Below are positions 25,315 through 33,845 of a stretch of DNA of 37,730 nucleotides, one piece after another. A program made the translations under genes and the position numbers. Each line of letters begins with the position of its first letter. Position 1 is the stretch's first letter. Under the pieces are notes generated by a model. That model ran no database searches and was not told where the DNA came from. It saw nothing but the letters and a program-made list of their open reading frames with translations. The stretch comes from a bacterium (GTDB lineage: Bacteria > Krumholzibacteriota > Krumholzibacteriia > LZORAL124-64-63). Location: positions 1-37,730 of the forward strand of contig JAGRNP010000018.1 of NCBI GenBank assembly GCA_020440705.1, given 5' to 3'.

Positions 25315-27267
25315 TCAGCGCAGGTAGTCCCAGTCATCGTCCTTCTTCTTCTTCTTGTCGTCCTTCTTGTCGTCCTGCTTGTCGCCATCCTTCTTGTCGC
25401 CGTCCTGCTTCGCGTCGGCGCTGCCGTCGCGGGCCGATTCGGTCCCGGCCGCGGCGTCGACGGGGTCGCCGCCCACCGGTGTCGCCGACCCGACCCCCTC
25501 GCCGGCCGTGCCCCCGATGGCCGCCCCGGCCGCCGCTCCGGCCGCGGGATCCGGCGCCGCCTGCCCCGCCGCCCGCAGGGAGTCGAACTCGGCCTGCCGG
25601 GCCGCGTCATCGGCCGCCGCCCGCACCTTCGCCGCCTGCTCGGCCGCGATCTGCTCGATGGCGATCGTCGGCGGTTCGTAGAGGATGTTCGCCCGCCGCG
25701 CCAGGTACACCATGCGCCGGCGCACCCCCGGCAGGGTCCGCGCCGTGCCCCCGCCCAGACCGGCCGTCACGTCTTCGAGCACGGTCAGCTGCTGCCGCTC
25801 CTCCGGCGTCAGGGCCGCATAGTTCTCGGCCTGCGCGCCGCTGCGCAGTTCGAGCAGGTAGCCGTAGAGGTTGCTCTCCCCCTCGGTGGCCGCCTCGTAG
25901 GCCTGCGGCGATTCGGGATAGCGGGCGGTCAGCTCGCCGCGGAAGATCGCGGCCGAGTCGGGCAGGGCGAGGTGGTCGCGATAGGTGACGAAGCCGCCGT
26001 ACAGGGCCCGCGCGGCGATGGCGTCGTCGGCCGCCGTATCGGCGGCCGCTTCGGCGTACAGCGACGCCGCCATGTGCGGCCGCTCGAACCCGAACAGCAG
26101 CGCGTTGGCCTGCAGCAGCTTCAGCTGCGCCACGCGCTCCCCCTTGGCGTCGGGCAGCGCCTGCTCGGCGGCCAGGAAGTCCTTGAGGGTCTCGTTCATC
26201 CGCCGCACGTGCTCCTCGTCGTCGAGGGCGTCCCGGCGGGCCACGGCCGCGGTGAACTTCTCCCGGCTCTGCTCCCACTCCCCGCGGGAGAGATAGACAT
26301 CTCCCATGATCTCGGCGGCCCGCGCCTTCACCTCGGGCGTCTCCCATTCGGTCGGCATGTTTTCCAGCAGGGGCGCCGCCTCGTCGATCTTGCCCTGGGC
26401 GATGAGCGACTCGGCCTCGAGCAGGGCCACCTCGCCCTGGGCCTGGTAGATCTCGGCCTCCGCGCGCAGCTGCCGGACCAGCAGCTCCACGATCTCGAAG
26501 TCGTTCATCCGCACGTGCACCCGGCCCCGCAGCAGGCGCGCCCGGAAGCCGAGCTCCGCACTCGCCGTCTCCTGGCTCACGTCCTGGAGGATCTCCGCCG
26601 CCGGATAGTACTCGCCGAGCTCCCAGTAGCACTCGGCGAGCTTGAGCCCGATGCGGTCCCTCTCCGCCCGGTCGGAGTCGAGTTTGAGGTACTCCCGGTA
26701 CGCCTCGGCGGCCTCCTCCCAGCGCTCGAGGGAATAGGCGTTGTCGCCCGACACGCGCCGCGTCTCGGCCTGGTACCTGCTGTCGGGGAAGTTCCGGGCG
26801 AGGCGGTCGAGGTACTCCTGGCTCGAATCGACCGCGCCGATGAGCAGGTAGTTGAGGGCCTGGATGTAGAGGGCCTCCTCCTCGTACTCGGTGGCCGGGA
26901 AGTTCTGGAACAGCAGGTTGAGTTTCCGGATCGACTGCCGGTACGCCTCGAGCCGGTGATGGGCCTTGGCCTGCAGGAAGAGGGCGTCGTCGGTGAGGCT
27001 GTGGCCGGGGTACTCGTCGAGGATCTTCTGCGACTTGCGGATGGCCGCCTCGTAGTCGGCGCGCTGGGCGCCCGCCGGCCTGGGCGGGTCCTCGTGGCGC
27101 TTGATGTAGTCCTCGCGCACGGCCTCGGCATCCTCGAAGCTGCGCTTGGCGTTGAAGAACGTGTTGTACTTGGCGCAACCGGCGACGACCAGCAGGACCA
27201 GCGCGAGCACCCAGAAGCGGCCACGCCGTGTCCCCGAACGCGGACGCACGCCGGCGCCCCCCGCCAT
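25315..27267 (-). CDS. Large TPR lipoprotein inside the pyrimidine cluster
   Basis: The product has about 650 residues. A lipoprotein signal (RGRFWVLALVLLVVAGC) leads into AKYNTFFNAKRSFEDAE and then many TPR-like helices (for example ALFLQAKAHHRLEAYRQSIRKL and WEEAAEAYREYLKL). The tail is low-complexity Ala/Gly-rich, then Lys/Asp-rich, ending KKKKKDDDWDYLR. The family is common in FCB bacteria and resembles BamD/YfiO-like outer-membrane assembly or cell-division lipoproteins; the exact role is unknown. The start is uncertain: ATG 27267 lacks a ribosome site, GTG 27249 has GGGGGG upstream, and a TTG at 27318 is possible. It sits between pyrC' and pyrK. Confidence 0.78.
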   Translation of the reverse strand: MAGGAGVRPRSGTRRGRFWVLALVLLVVAGCAKYNTFFNAKRSFEDAEAVREDYIKRHEDPPRPAGAQRADYEAAIRKSQKILDEYPGHSLTDDALFLQAKAHHRLEAYRQSIRKLNLLFQNFPATEYEEEALYIQALNYLLIGAVDSSQEYLDRLARNFPDSRYQAETRRVSGDNAYSLERWEEAAEAYREYLKLDSDRAERDRIGLKLAECYWELGEYYPAAEILQDVSQETASAELGFRARLLRGRVHVRMNDFEIVELLVRQLRAEAEIYQAQGEVALLEAESLIAQGKIDEAAPLLENMPTEWETPEVKARAAEIMGDVYLSRGEWEQSREKFTAAVARRDALDDEEHVRRMNETLKDFLAAEQALPDAKGERVAQLKLLQANALLFGFERPHMAASLYAEAAADTAADDAIAARALYGGFVTYRDHLALPDSAAIFRGELTARYPESPQAYEAATEGESNLYGYLLELRSGAQAENYAALTPEERQQLTVLEDVTAGLGGGTARTLPGVRRRMVYLARRANILYEPPTIAIEQIAAEQAAKVRAAADDAARQAEFDSLRAAGQAAPDPAAGAAAGAAIGGTAGEGVGSATPVGGDPVDAAAGTESARDGSADAKQDGDKKDGDKQDDKKDDKKKKKDDDWDYLR

Positions 27268-27293
27268 CGTGGCGGCCGGCGCCGATCCTCGTC

Positions 27294-27328
27294 CGTGCTG
27301 CAATCGCCTGTCACTCAACGCGTTGAAT
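27294..27328 (+). repeat. Intergenic element, copy B of two
   Basis: It matches copy A (7943-7977) at 24 of 35 positions, including CGTGCTGCAA, CTGTCA and a GTTGAA end. It contains the palindrome CAACGCGTTG and lies just upstream of the TPR lipoprotein start on the other strand. Confidence 0.35.
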
Positions 27329-27350
27329 CTCTCCGGTCGGGCTTCGTGAC

Positions 27351-27384
27351 GGATCCCGGCGGCCCGTGCGGGCGACCGGGATCC
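27351..27384 (-). terminator. Strong hairpin between pyrC' and the TPR lipoprotein gene
   Basis: GGATCCCGG and CCGGGATCC form a perfect 9-bp stem, with a nested GCCCG/CGGGC stem. It lies 57 nt past the pyrC' stop. No T-run follows. It suggests that the pyrRBC' unit ends here and the lipoprotein-pyrK-pyrD unit is separate. Confidence 0.5.
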
Positions 27385-27441
27385 CCGGGAGTGCTGCTAC
27401 TGCAAGTTCCATTCCGACTTGGGTTTCCCCGCAGGTCGCCG

Positions 27442-28752
27442 TCAGTCGGGCTGCCGCCAGGTCAACCGGCCGCGCAGGAACGTGGCTTCGACCCGGCCCG
27501 TGAGCGTCTCGCCCAGGTAGGCCGAGTTGCGGCTGCGCGACTGGAAGCCGTCGGCGCGGACCGTCCACGTGCGCTCCGGATCGATGAGCACGAAGTCGGC
27601 CTCCACGCCTTCCTCGAGCCGTCCGCCCGGGAGGTTGAAGATCCCGGCCGGCTTCTCGCTCAGGCAGGCGATCAGCTGCCCCATGTCCAGGATGCCGTTC
27701 TTCACCAGATGGGTGATGCCGACGGCGAGGGCGGTCTCCAGGCCGATGACGCCGAACGGCGCCTGGTCGAACTGGTACTCCTTCTCGGTGCCCGTGTGGG
27801 GCGCGTGGTCGGACGCGATGGCGTCGATCGTGCCGTCGGCCAGGGCTTCGGCCACCGCGTTGACGTCGTCGGGCTCGCGCAGGGGCGGCGTCACCTTGTA
27901 CAGGGGCGAGAAGTCGCGGCAGCAGCTGTGGTCGAGGCTGAAGTGGTGCGGCGCCGCCTCGGCCGTCACCCGGATGCCCTCGGCTTTCGCGCGCCGGATG
28001 ATCTCGACCGCGCCCTTGGTCGACACGTGGGCCACGTGCAGATGCCCCCCGCTGGCCCGCGCCAGTTCCACGTCGCGGAACACCGCGGCATCCTCGCCGG
28101 CCCGTCCCATGCCCGCGAGGCCCAGCCGGCCCGACCAGTAGCCGGCGTGCATGCAGCCCCGGCCGACGATGGTGCGGTCCTCGGCGTGGGTCACCACCGG
28201 CACCCCCAGCACCCGCGCCAGCTTGAGCGCGTTGGACATCAGGCCGCCGTTGGCCACCGGCAGGTCGTCCTCGCCGAAACCCACGGCCCCGGCCTCCACC
28301 ATGGAGCCGAACTCGCACATGCCCTCGCCCTGGCGCCCGATGCTGATGGCGCCCACCGGGTGGATGCGGCACAGGCCGGCCTCGCGGCCGCGATCGATCA
28401 GGTAGCGCACCATGCCCGGATTGTCGATGGCCGGATCGGTGCCCGACGTGGTGACGACCGAGGTGAAGCCCCCCGCCGCCGCGGCCCGGCTGCCCGTGGC
28501 CACCGTTTCCTTCTGCTCGTTGCCCGGCTCGCGGAACGACGCCCGCAGGTCGACCAGGCCCGGCGCGCAGACCAGGCCGTCGCCGTCGAGCACGGGCACG
28601 CCCTCGCGGCTCGGCTCGCCTACGCCCAGGCCCTCGATGCGGCCCTTGCGCACGTGCAGGAAGCCCTTGCGCCGCGCCAGCTTGCCACCGCGGCACAGCT
28701 TCACGTTCGTGACCAGGTACTCGGCCGGAATGCGATCCCAGCTCCACTCCAT
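27442..28752 (-). CDS. Dihydroorotase homologue lacking the HxH zinc motif (PyrC'/PyrX type)
   Basis: The 436-residue protein has the class I dihydroorotase layout: GLVDLRASFREPG, VVTHAEDRT, HLHVAHVSTKGAVE, VTAEAAPHHFSLD and DAIASDHAPHT. In active enzymes the first motif is GxVDxHxHLREPG; here both histidines are replaced (R70 and S72). The other metal-binding residues are kept. This matches pseudo-dihydroorotases of Pseudomonas-type ATCases, which are inactive scaffold subunits for PyrB. It follows pyrB after 78 nt, supporting that role. An active dihydroorotase should be encoded elsewhere. The start is ATG 28752 with GAGG upstream. Confidence 0.9.
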   Translation of the reverse strand: MEWSWDRIPAEYLVTNVKLCRGGKLARRKGFLHVRKGRIEGLGVGEPSREGVPVLDGDGLVCAPGLVDLRASFREPGNEQKETVATGSRAAAAGGFTSVVTTSGTDPAIDNPGMVRYLIDRGREAGLCRIHPVGAISIGRQGEGMCEFGSMVEAGAVGFGEDDLPVANGGLMSNALKLARVLGVPVVTHAEDRTIVGRGCMHAGYWSGRLGLAGMGRAGEDAAVFRDVELARASGGHLHVAHVSTKGAVEIIRRAKAEGIRVTAEAAPHHFSLDHSCCRDFSPLYKVTPPLREPDDVNAVAEALADGTIDAIASDHAPHTGTEKEYQFDQAPFGVIGLETALAVGITHLVKNGILDMGQLIACLSEKPAGIFNLPGGRLEEGVEADFVLIDPERTWTVRADGFQSRSRNSAYLGETLTGRVEATFLRGRLTWRQPD

Positions 28753-28830
28753 GTCGTCGTCCTCTTTCGCGGGGCCGCCGCGGGGCGGCCGTTGGGAGCC
28801 ATGCCGGACGCCGCGGCGCCCGCGATCGGT

Positions 28831-29774
<944 letters not shown>

Positions 29775-29778
<4 letters not shown>

Positions 29779-30323
29779 TCCGTGACCTCCCCCACGACCA
29801 CTTCCTGCTTCTCGTCGAACTCCTTGACCTTGACCTTGATGATCTCGCGCTGGCTGGTGGGCACGTTCTTGCCCACGAAGTCCGGCCGGATCGGCAGCTC
29901 GCGGTGGCCGCGGTCGACCAGCACCGCCAGCCGGATGGCCTGGGGCCGTCCCCAGTCCATGATCACGTCGAGGGCCGCGCGCACCGTGCGACCGGTGTAG
30001 AGCACGTCGTCGACGAGGATGATGATCTTCTCGTTCACGTCGAAGGGCATCTCGGTGCTGGAGACCTGGGGCGTCGGGCCGAGCTTGCTCAGATCGTCGC
30101 GGTAGAAGGTGATGTCCAGCGCGCCCTGGGGCACCTCGTGTCCCTCGACCTGCTTGATGGCCTGCGCCAGCATCTTGGCCATGGTCACCCCGCGGCGCTG
30201 GACCCCCAGGAGCACCAGGTTGTCGACGCCCTTGTTGGCCTCGATGATCTCGTGGGCCATGCGCTTGAGGGCCCGGTTCATCTCGCTGGCGTTCATGATG
30301 ACGGCTTTTTCGGCGAAGTTCAT
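29775..30323 (-). CDS. pyrR: Bifunctional pyr operon attenuation regulator / uracil phosphoribosyltransferase
   Basis: The 182-residue protein is full length. [20 protein letters not shown] (about 101-119) is the PRPP motif, and [13 protein letters not shown] is the second conserved block. PyrR binds the pyr mRNA leader when UMP is high and favours termination; it also has uracil phosphoribosyltransferase activity. The start is ATG 30323 with AGAGGAAG upstream; an earlier in-frame start at 30359 would lie within the leader. It is the first gene of the operon and follows a leader with a terminator and an alternative antiterminator. Confidence 0.94.
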
Positions 30324-30374
30324 GCGTCTTCCTCTGGTTCGGCGACCATCGGCGGTCACCCCCCGCCGCCGGGC

Positions 30375-30404
30375 AAAAAAAAAGCAGACCCGGGACGGTC
30401 CTGC
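30375..30404 (-). terminator. Attenuator terminator in the pyrR leader
   Basis: On the minus strand, GCAGGACC and GGTCTGC form a stem of about 7 bp with one bulge, followed by nine Ts. It lies 51 nt before pyrR and after the promoter, so it must be read through for the operon to be expressed. Confidence 0.8.
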
Positions 30405-30438
30405 CTGATTTTCCCCGTGGCCTCCTCCGACGGATCTG
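30385..30438 (-). promoter_or_regulatory. PyrR-type antiterminator and binding loop
   Basis: CAGATCCG (minus, 30438-30431) can pair over 8 bp, with one G-T, to CGGGTCTG (30392-30385). The latter is the right arm of the terminator, so the two folds exclude each other. TCC-GTCG-GAGG at 30434-30424 resembles the PyrR-binding loop (UCCnGnGAGG, one base longer here) and overlaps the left antiterminator arm. Confidence 0.6.
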
Positions 30439-30455
30439 GATGCTGTATCGGCAGG

Positions 30456-30484
30456 AATCTAACAACCCCTCCGGGCCCCAGCAA
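30456..30484 (-). promoter_or_regulatory. Promoter of the pyrR-pyrB-pyrC' operon
   Basis: On the minus strand TTGCTG (30484-30479) and TAGATT (30461-30456) are 17 bp apart. Transcription would begin near 30449, about 126 nt before pyrR and ahead of the attenuator. Confidence 0.55.
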
Positions 30485-30503
30485 GGGGATTCTCGCGGGC
30501 GCG

Positions 30504-30538
30504 TGCGGAGTGGTCGTTCCCCCCGGAATCACCCCGCA
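30504..30538 (-). terminator. Interrupted hairpin after the ABC ATPase gene
   Basis: TGCGG-GTG-TTCC pairs with GGAA-CAC-CCGCA across small internal loops, starting 9 nt past the stop at 30547. There is no T-run. It lies upstream of the pyr promoter. Confidence 0.45.
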
Positions 30539-30546
30539 GGCGGCCT

Positions 30547-31884
30547 TCAGGGTACGGGCACAAGACCACCCGGACCGAGGACCAGCAGGCGGCAACCGGC
30601 CCGCGCGAGGAAGTGCCGGTCGTGGGAGGCCACGACGACCGCCGCCTGCGGGGGCAGGCCGTCCAGCAGGGCCAGGACGCATTCCCGTCCGGCCGCATCC
30701 AGGGCGGCGGTGGGCTCGTCGAGCAGCAGCAGCGGACGGGCGGATCCGAGCACCAGGCCGAGGGCGAGACGCCGCTTCTGCCCGCTGCTCAGGTCGTGGG
30801 GGTTGCGGTGCTCCAGGTCGACGGGCAGCCCCAGTTCGCCGAGGAACGGCCCCAGGTCCCGGTCGGCCAGCGCCGGATCGAGGCCCATCTCGGCCGCGAC
30901 GGTGGCGCGGGTGAAGAGGTATTCGGGAAACTGGGGCGCCAGCAACGCCGCGCCGTGGTCCAGATCGGTGTCGCCCCGCCGGTACAGGCGGCGCCCGGCC
31001 AGGGTCACCACACCCGCTGCCGGGCGCCGCGCCCCGGCCGCCACCGCCAGCAGCGTCGACTTGCCGCAACCGTTCTCCCCCAGCAGCCCGAGGCGCTCCC
31101 CCCGCCGCACCGCCAGGTCGACCCCCGCGAAACCGCCGCCGCCCGCGAAGGCGCAGGCGACCCCGGCGAGCTCCAGGACGGGTGCGCCGTCGGCGGGTCG
31201 TCCCGCGGGAGCCGGTCGGGCCGGCGACCCGCCCGGCCGGTCGAGCACCGCGCGCACCCGGGGATCGTCCAGCACGTCGCCCCGGGGCCCGGCGACCACC
31301 GCCCGGCCGTCGGCCAGGAGCAGCAGATCGTCGGCCCGCGCGGCCTCGTCCGGATCGCAGGTGGCGGTGACCAGGGCACCGCCCGATTCGTGGCGCCAGC
31401 GGTCGAGGCGGTCGAGCACCCAGCGGGCCTGTTGCGGGTCCTGCAGACTGGTGGGCTCGTCGCAGAGGAGCAGGTCGGGCGCTCCGCCGAGGGCCACCGC
31501 GAGGGCCAGGCGCTGCTTCCGACCCGCCGAGAGCAGGCGCGGATCGAGGCCGCCCGCCGTCCCCAGCCCGAACTCGCTACGCAGGCCCGCCGCGTCGCAG
31601 CCGGGCCGGCCGAGGGCCAGCTCCCGGTCGACGCTGGTGGCGACGATCTGCTCCTCCGGATCCTGGAAGAGGATGGCGGCGCGACCGGCGACGGGCGCCT
31701 CGGCGGCCGCGAGGTACTTCAGCAGGGAGGACTTGCCCGCGCCGTTGGCGCCCAGGACCGTGAGCCAGCGGCCGGGCATCAGATCGAGGTCGAGATCGCG
31801 CAGGACCGGCACGTCGCCCGCCGCCGAGCGGCGGTCGAGGGAGAACCCCCGCAGGGAGACCACGGGCCTATTGGCCGGTTTCAT
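30547..31884 (-). CDS. ECF-type ABC transporter ATPase, two fused domains
   Basis: The 445-residue protein has two nucleotide-binding domains. Domain 1 has GANGAGKSS (Walker A), ILFQDPEEQIVATSV (Q-loop in the EcfA/CbiO style), LSAGRKQRLALA and LLLCDEPTS. Domain 2 has GENGCGKST, APQFPEYLF, LSSGQKRRLALG, LLLLDEPTA and VVVASHDRHFL. The H-loop histidine is present in domain 2 but is Cys in domain 1 (TATCDPDEA), so the two sites are not equal. Such fusions power vitamin or metal uptake with EcfT and a substrate-binding S protein; neither is encoded here. The start (ATG 31884) overlaps the LysM lipoprotein gene by 17 nt. Confidence 0.85.
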   Translation of the reverse strand: MKPANRPVVSLRGFSLDRRSAAGDVPVLRDLDLDLMPGRWLTVLGANGAGKSSLLKYLAAAEAPVAGRAAILFQDPEEQIVATSVDRELALGRPGCDAAGLRSEFGLGTAGGLDPRLLSAGRKQRLALAVALGGAPDLLLCDEPTSLQDPQQARWVLDRLDRWRHESGGALVTATCDPDEAARADDLLLLADGRAVVAGPRGDVLDDPRVRAVLDRPGGSPARPAPAGRPADGAPVLELAGVACAFAGGGGFAGVDLAVRRGERLGLLGENGCGKSTLLAVAAGARRPAAGVVTLAGRRLYRRGDTDLDHGAALLAPQFPEYLFTRATVAAEMGLDPALADRDLGPFLGELGLPVDLEHRNPHDLSSGQKRRLALGLVLGSARPLLLLDEPTAALDAAGRECVLALLDGLPPQAAVVVASHDRHFLARAGCRLLVLGPGGLVPVP

Positions 31885-32662
31885 CCTGCAGCTTCCGCAG
31901 GTTGCGCCGCGCCGTGGCCGCCCAGCTCGACGAGTCGTCGAGCTTCAGGTACGCGCCCCACGCCGCCATCGCCTGGTCGCGGTGCCCCCCCTCCTGGTAG
32001 CTGCGGGCGAGGCCGAAGGCCGCGCGCTTGAAGTCCGGACGCTGATCGAGGGCCGCGGCGAACCGGTTGGCCGCCTCGTCGAAGCGGGCCGCCTGGAAGA
32101 GGGCGTTGCCGTGGGCGAAGAGGAAGTCGGCGTCGGTCGGCCGTTCGGCGGTGAGCTCCTCGAGGAGCGCCAGGGCGCGGTCGTTGCGCCCGCGCTTGAG
32201 GTGCACCAGGGCGAGGTTGTACCGCGCCGCGCGCAGCTCGGGCGCGGCCTCGAGGGCGAGCTTGAACTGCCGTTCGGCCTCGCCCACCCGCTCGTTGGCC
32301 ATGAGATCGACGCCGCGGTTGTAGGCCTGCAGGGCGGTAGCCCGGCGGCGCGCCCCGTCCCACTCGTCGGCGTCGAAGCGCAGCCGCAGCACCGATCCCG
32401 GCACGATGCGCCCCGGGTCGGACAGCCCGTTGTCGCTGGCGATCTGCCGGAAGCGATCGGGATCGCCGTAGTAGTTGTCCGCGATGCGGGCGAGGGTCTC
32501 GCCGGGCCCCACGGTGTGCTCGATGATCCGTTCGTCGGCGGGCGGCACCGCCGGTCCGGTCGCCACCGGCGGGGCCTGCTTGGCGCATCCGGCCGCCAGG
32601 ACGACGGCGAGCGCCGCCAGCCCCAGGCCGATCCGGGTGGGTCTCCGTTCACACGTTCTCAT
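31868..32662 (-). CDS. LysM and TPR lipoprotein
   Basis: The 264-residue protein begins with a lipoprotein signal (LAALAVVLAAGC, cysteine ~26). A LysM domain follows at ~48-95 (EHTVGPGETLARIADNYYGD, ending IVPGSVLRL), which binds peptidoglycan. Then come four or five TPR repeats (NRGVDLMANERVGEAERQFKLALEAAPEL and following). It probably links the outer membrane to the cell wall and recruits partners. It overlaps dusB by 14 nt upstream and the ABC ATPase by 17 nt downstream, so the three are co-translated. No functional link between them is obvious. Confidence 0.82.
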   Translation of the reverse strand: MRTCERRPTRIGLGLAALAVVLAAGCAKQAPPVATGPAVPPADERIIEHTVGPGETLARIADNYYGDPDRFRQIASDNGLSDPGRIVPGSVLRLRFDADEWDGARRRATALQAYNRGVDLMANERVGEAERQFKLALEAAPELRAARYNLALVHLKRGRNDRALALLEELTAERPTDADFLFAHGNALFQAARFDEAANRFAAALDQRPDFKRAAFGLARSYQEGGHRDQAMAAWGAYLKLDDSSSWAATARRNLRKLQDETGQ

Positions 32663-33689
32663 GATCCGTCTCCTCGGTCACGGCGCGGGGATCGCCCGCG
32701 GCGGCCGCCTCCCGCAGGATCCGTTCCATCTCGGCCGCGTCGGTCGTGGCGTAGAGCCGCTTGCGGAGCGCTGCGGCACCGGGATACCCCTTGAAGCATT
32801 TCGCGATGTGCTTGCGGACGACGAACGACCCCTGGGGTTCGCCGCGCAGGGCGACCTCGCCCCGCAGGTGGTCGATGGTCGTCGCGCACATCTCGGCGAA
32901 ATCCACCGGCGGCGCCGGCTCGCCACGATCGACGGCGTGCATTTCGCCGAAGATCCAGGGATTCCCGATGGCGCCGCGCCCGATCATCACCCCGTGGCAC
33001 CTGGTGTGCTCCACCAGACGCCGGTAGCTCTCCCCGTCGACCACGTCGCCGTTGCCGACGACCGGGATGTCGACGGTCTCGACCAGGTCGGCGATGCGGT
33101 CCCAGTTGGCCTGGCCGGTGTACTTCTGGGCGCGCGTGCGCCCGTGCATGGTGATCCACCCCATGCCGAGCTCCTGCAGCAGCAGGCCCACCTCGCGGTA
33201 GTTCACCGAGTCCTCGTCCCAGCCGGTGCGGATCTTGGCCGTCACCGGCGCCTTCGCCTCGGCCGTGATCGCGCGCACGATCCGCTCGAGCAGGGGCAGG
33301 TCGGCCAGCAGCGCGCTGCCGCCGCACTTCTTGACCACCTTCTTGGCCGGGCAGCCGAAGTTGATGTCCAGGACGTCCATCTGCCGGTCGTTGAGCAGCC
33401 GCGTGGCCCCCGCCATGTGCTCCGGATCGGAACCGAAGATCTGGATGCCCACGCGCCCGTCCTCGCCCTCGGTGTCGACCAGGGCCCAGGTGGCCGCGCC
33501 GCCGTAGGTCAGGCCCGCCGCCGAGGCGAACTCGCAGAAGCCCATGTCGGCCCCGAAGCGCCGGCACACCTCGCGGAAGGGCCGATCGGTGACGCCGGCC
33601 ATGGGCGACAGCAGGCGGCGCACGTCGGCGAACCACGCGAGGCGCGGATCGAGCCGGACGGGCTTGCGGGGCAGGATCGTGTCGGACAC
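32649..33689 (-). CDS. dusB: tRNA-dihydrouridine synthase
   Basis: The 346-residue protein has LSPMAGVTDRPFREVCRRFGA, MDVLDINFGCPAKKVVKKCGG (catalytic Cys in GCP), TAKIRTGWDED, ITMHGRTRAQKYTG, IPVVGNGDV and GVMIGRGAIGNPWIF. It reduces uridine to dihydrouridine in tRNA using FMN and NADPH. The DusB assignment is by family resemblance. The start is GTG 33689 with GGAAGG about 11 nt upstream, a rather wide spacing. A good promoter lies upstream, and the gene heads a three-gene overlapping operon. Confidence 0.9.
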   Translation of the reverse strand: MSDTILPRKPVRLDPRLAWFADVRRLLSPMAGVTDRPFREVCRRFGADMGFCEFASAAGLTYGGAATWALVDTEGEDGRVGIQIFGSDPEHMAGATRLLNDRQMDVLDINFGCPAKKVVKKCGGSALLADLPLLERIVRAITAEAKAPVTAKIRTGWDEDSVNYREVGLLLQELGMGWITMHGRTRAQKYTGQANWDRIADLVETVDIPVVGNGDVVDGESYRRLVEHTRCHGVMIGRGAIGNPWIFGEMHAVDRGEPAPPVDFAEMCATTIDHLRGEVALRGEPQGSFVVRKHIAKCFKGYPGAAALRKRLYATTDAAEMERILREAAAAGDPRAVTEETDHENV

Positions 33690-33740
33690 GGCGGTCAGGG
33701 CCTTCCGGGAGTGACGGGACGGGTTCGCTCTGGAAGGTTC

Positions 33741-33769
33741 AAACTAGCTTTCGCGGCGGGTCTTGGCAA
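33741..33769 (-). promoter_or_regulatory. Promoter of the dusB operon
   Basis: On the minus strand TTGCCA (33769-33764) and TAGTTT (33746-33741) are 17 bp apart, about 52 nt before the gene start. Confidence 0.55.
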
Positions 33770-33845
33770 CGAAACCGCTCGGCCCCGCGCGCGCGAAGGT
33801 CGGCCCGATGCGGAACCCCGGCGCCCGGACCGTGTTGGCCCCTGC

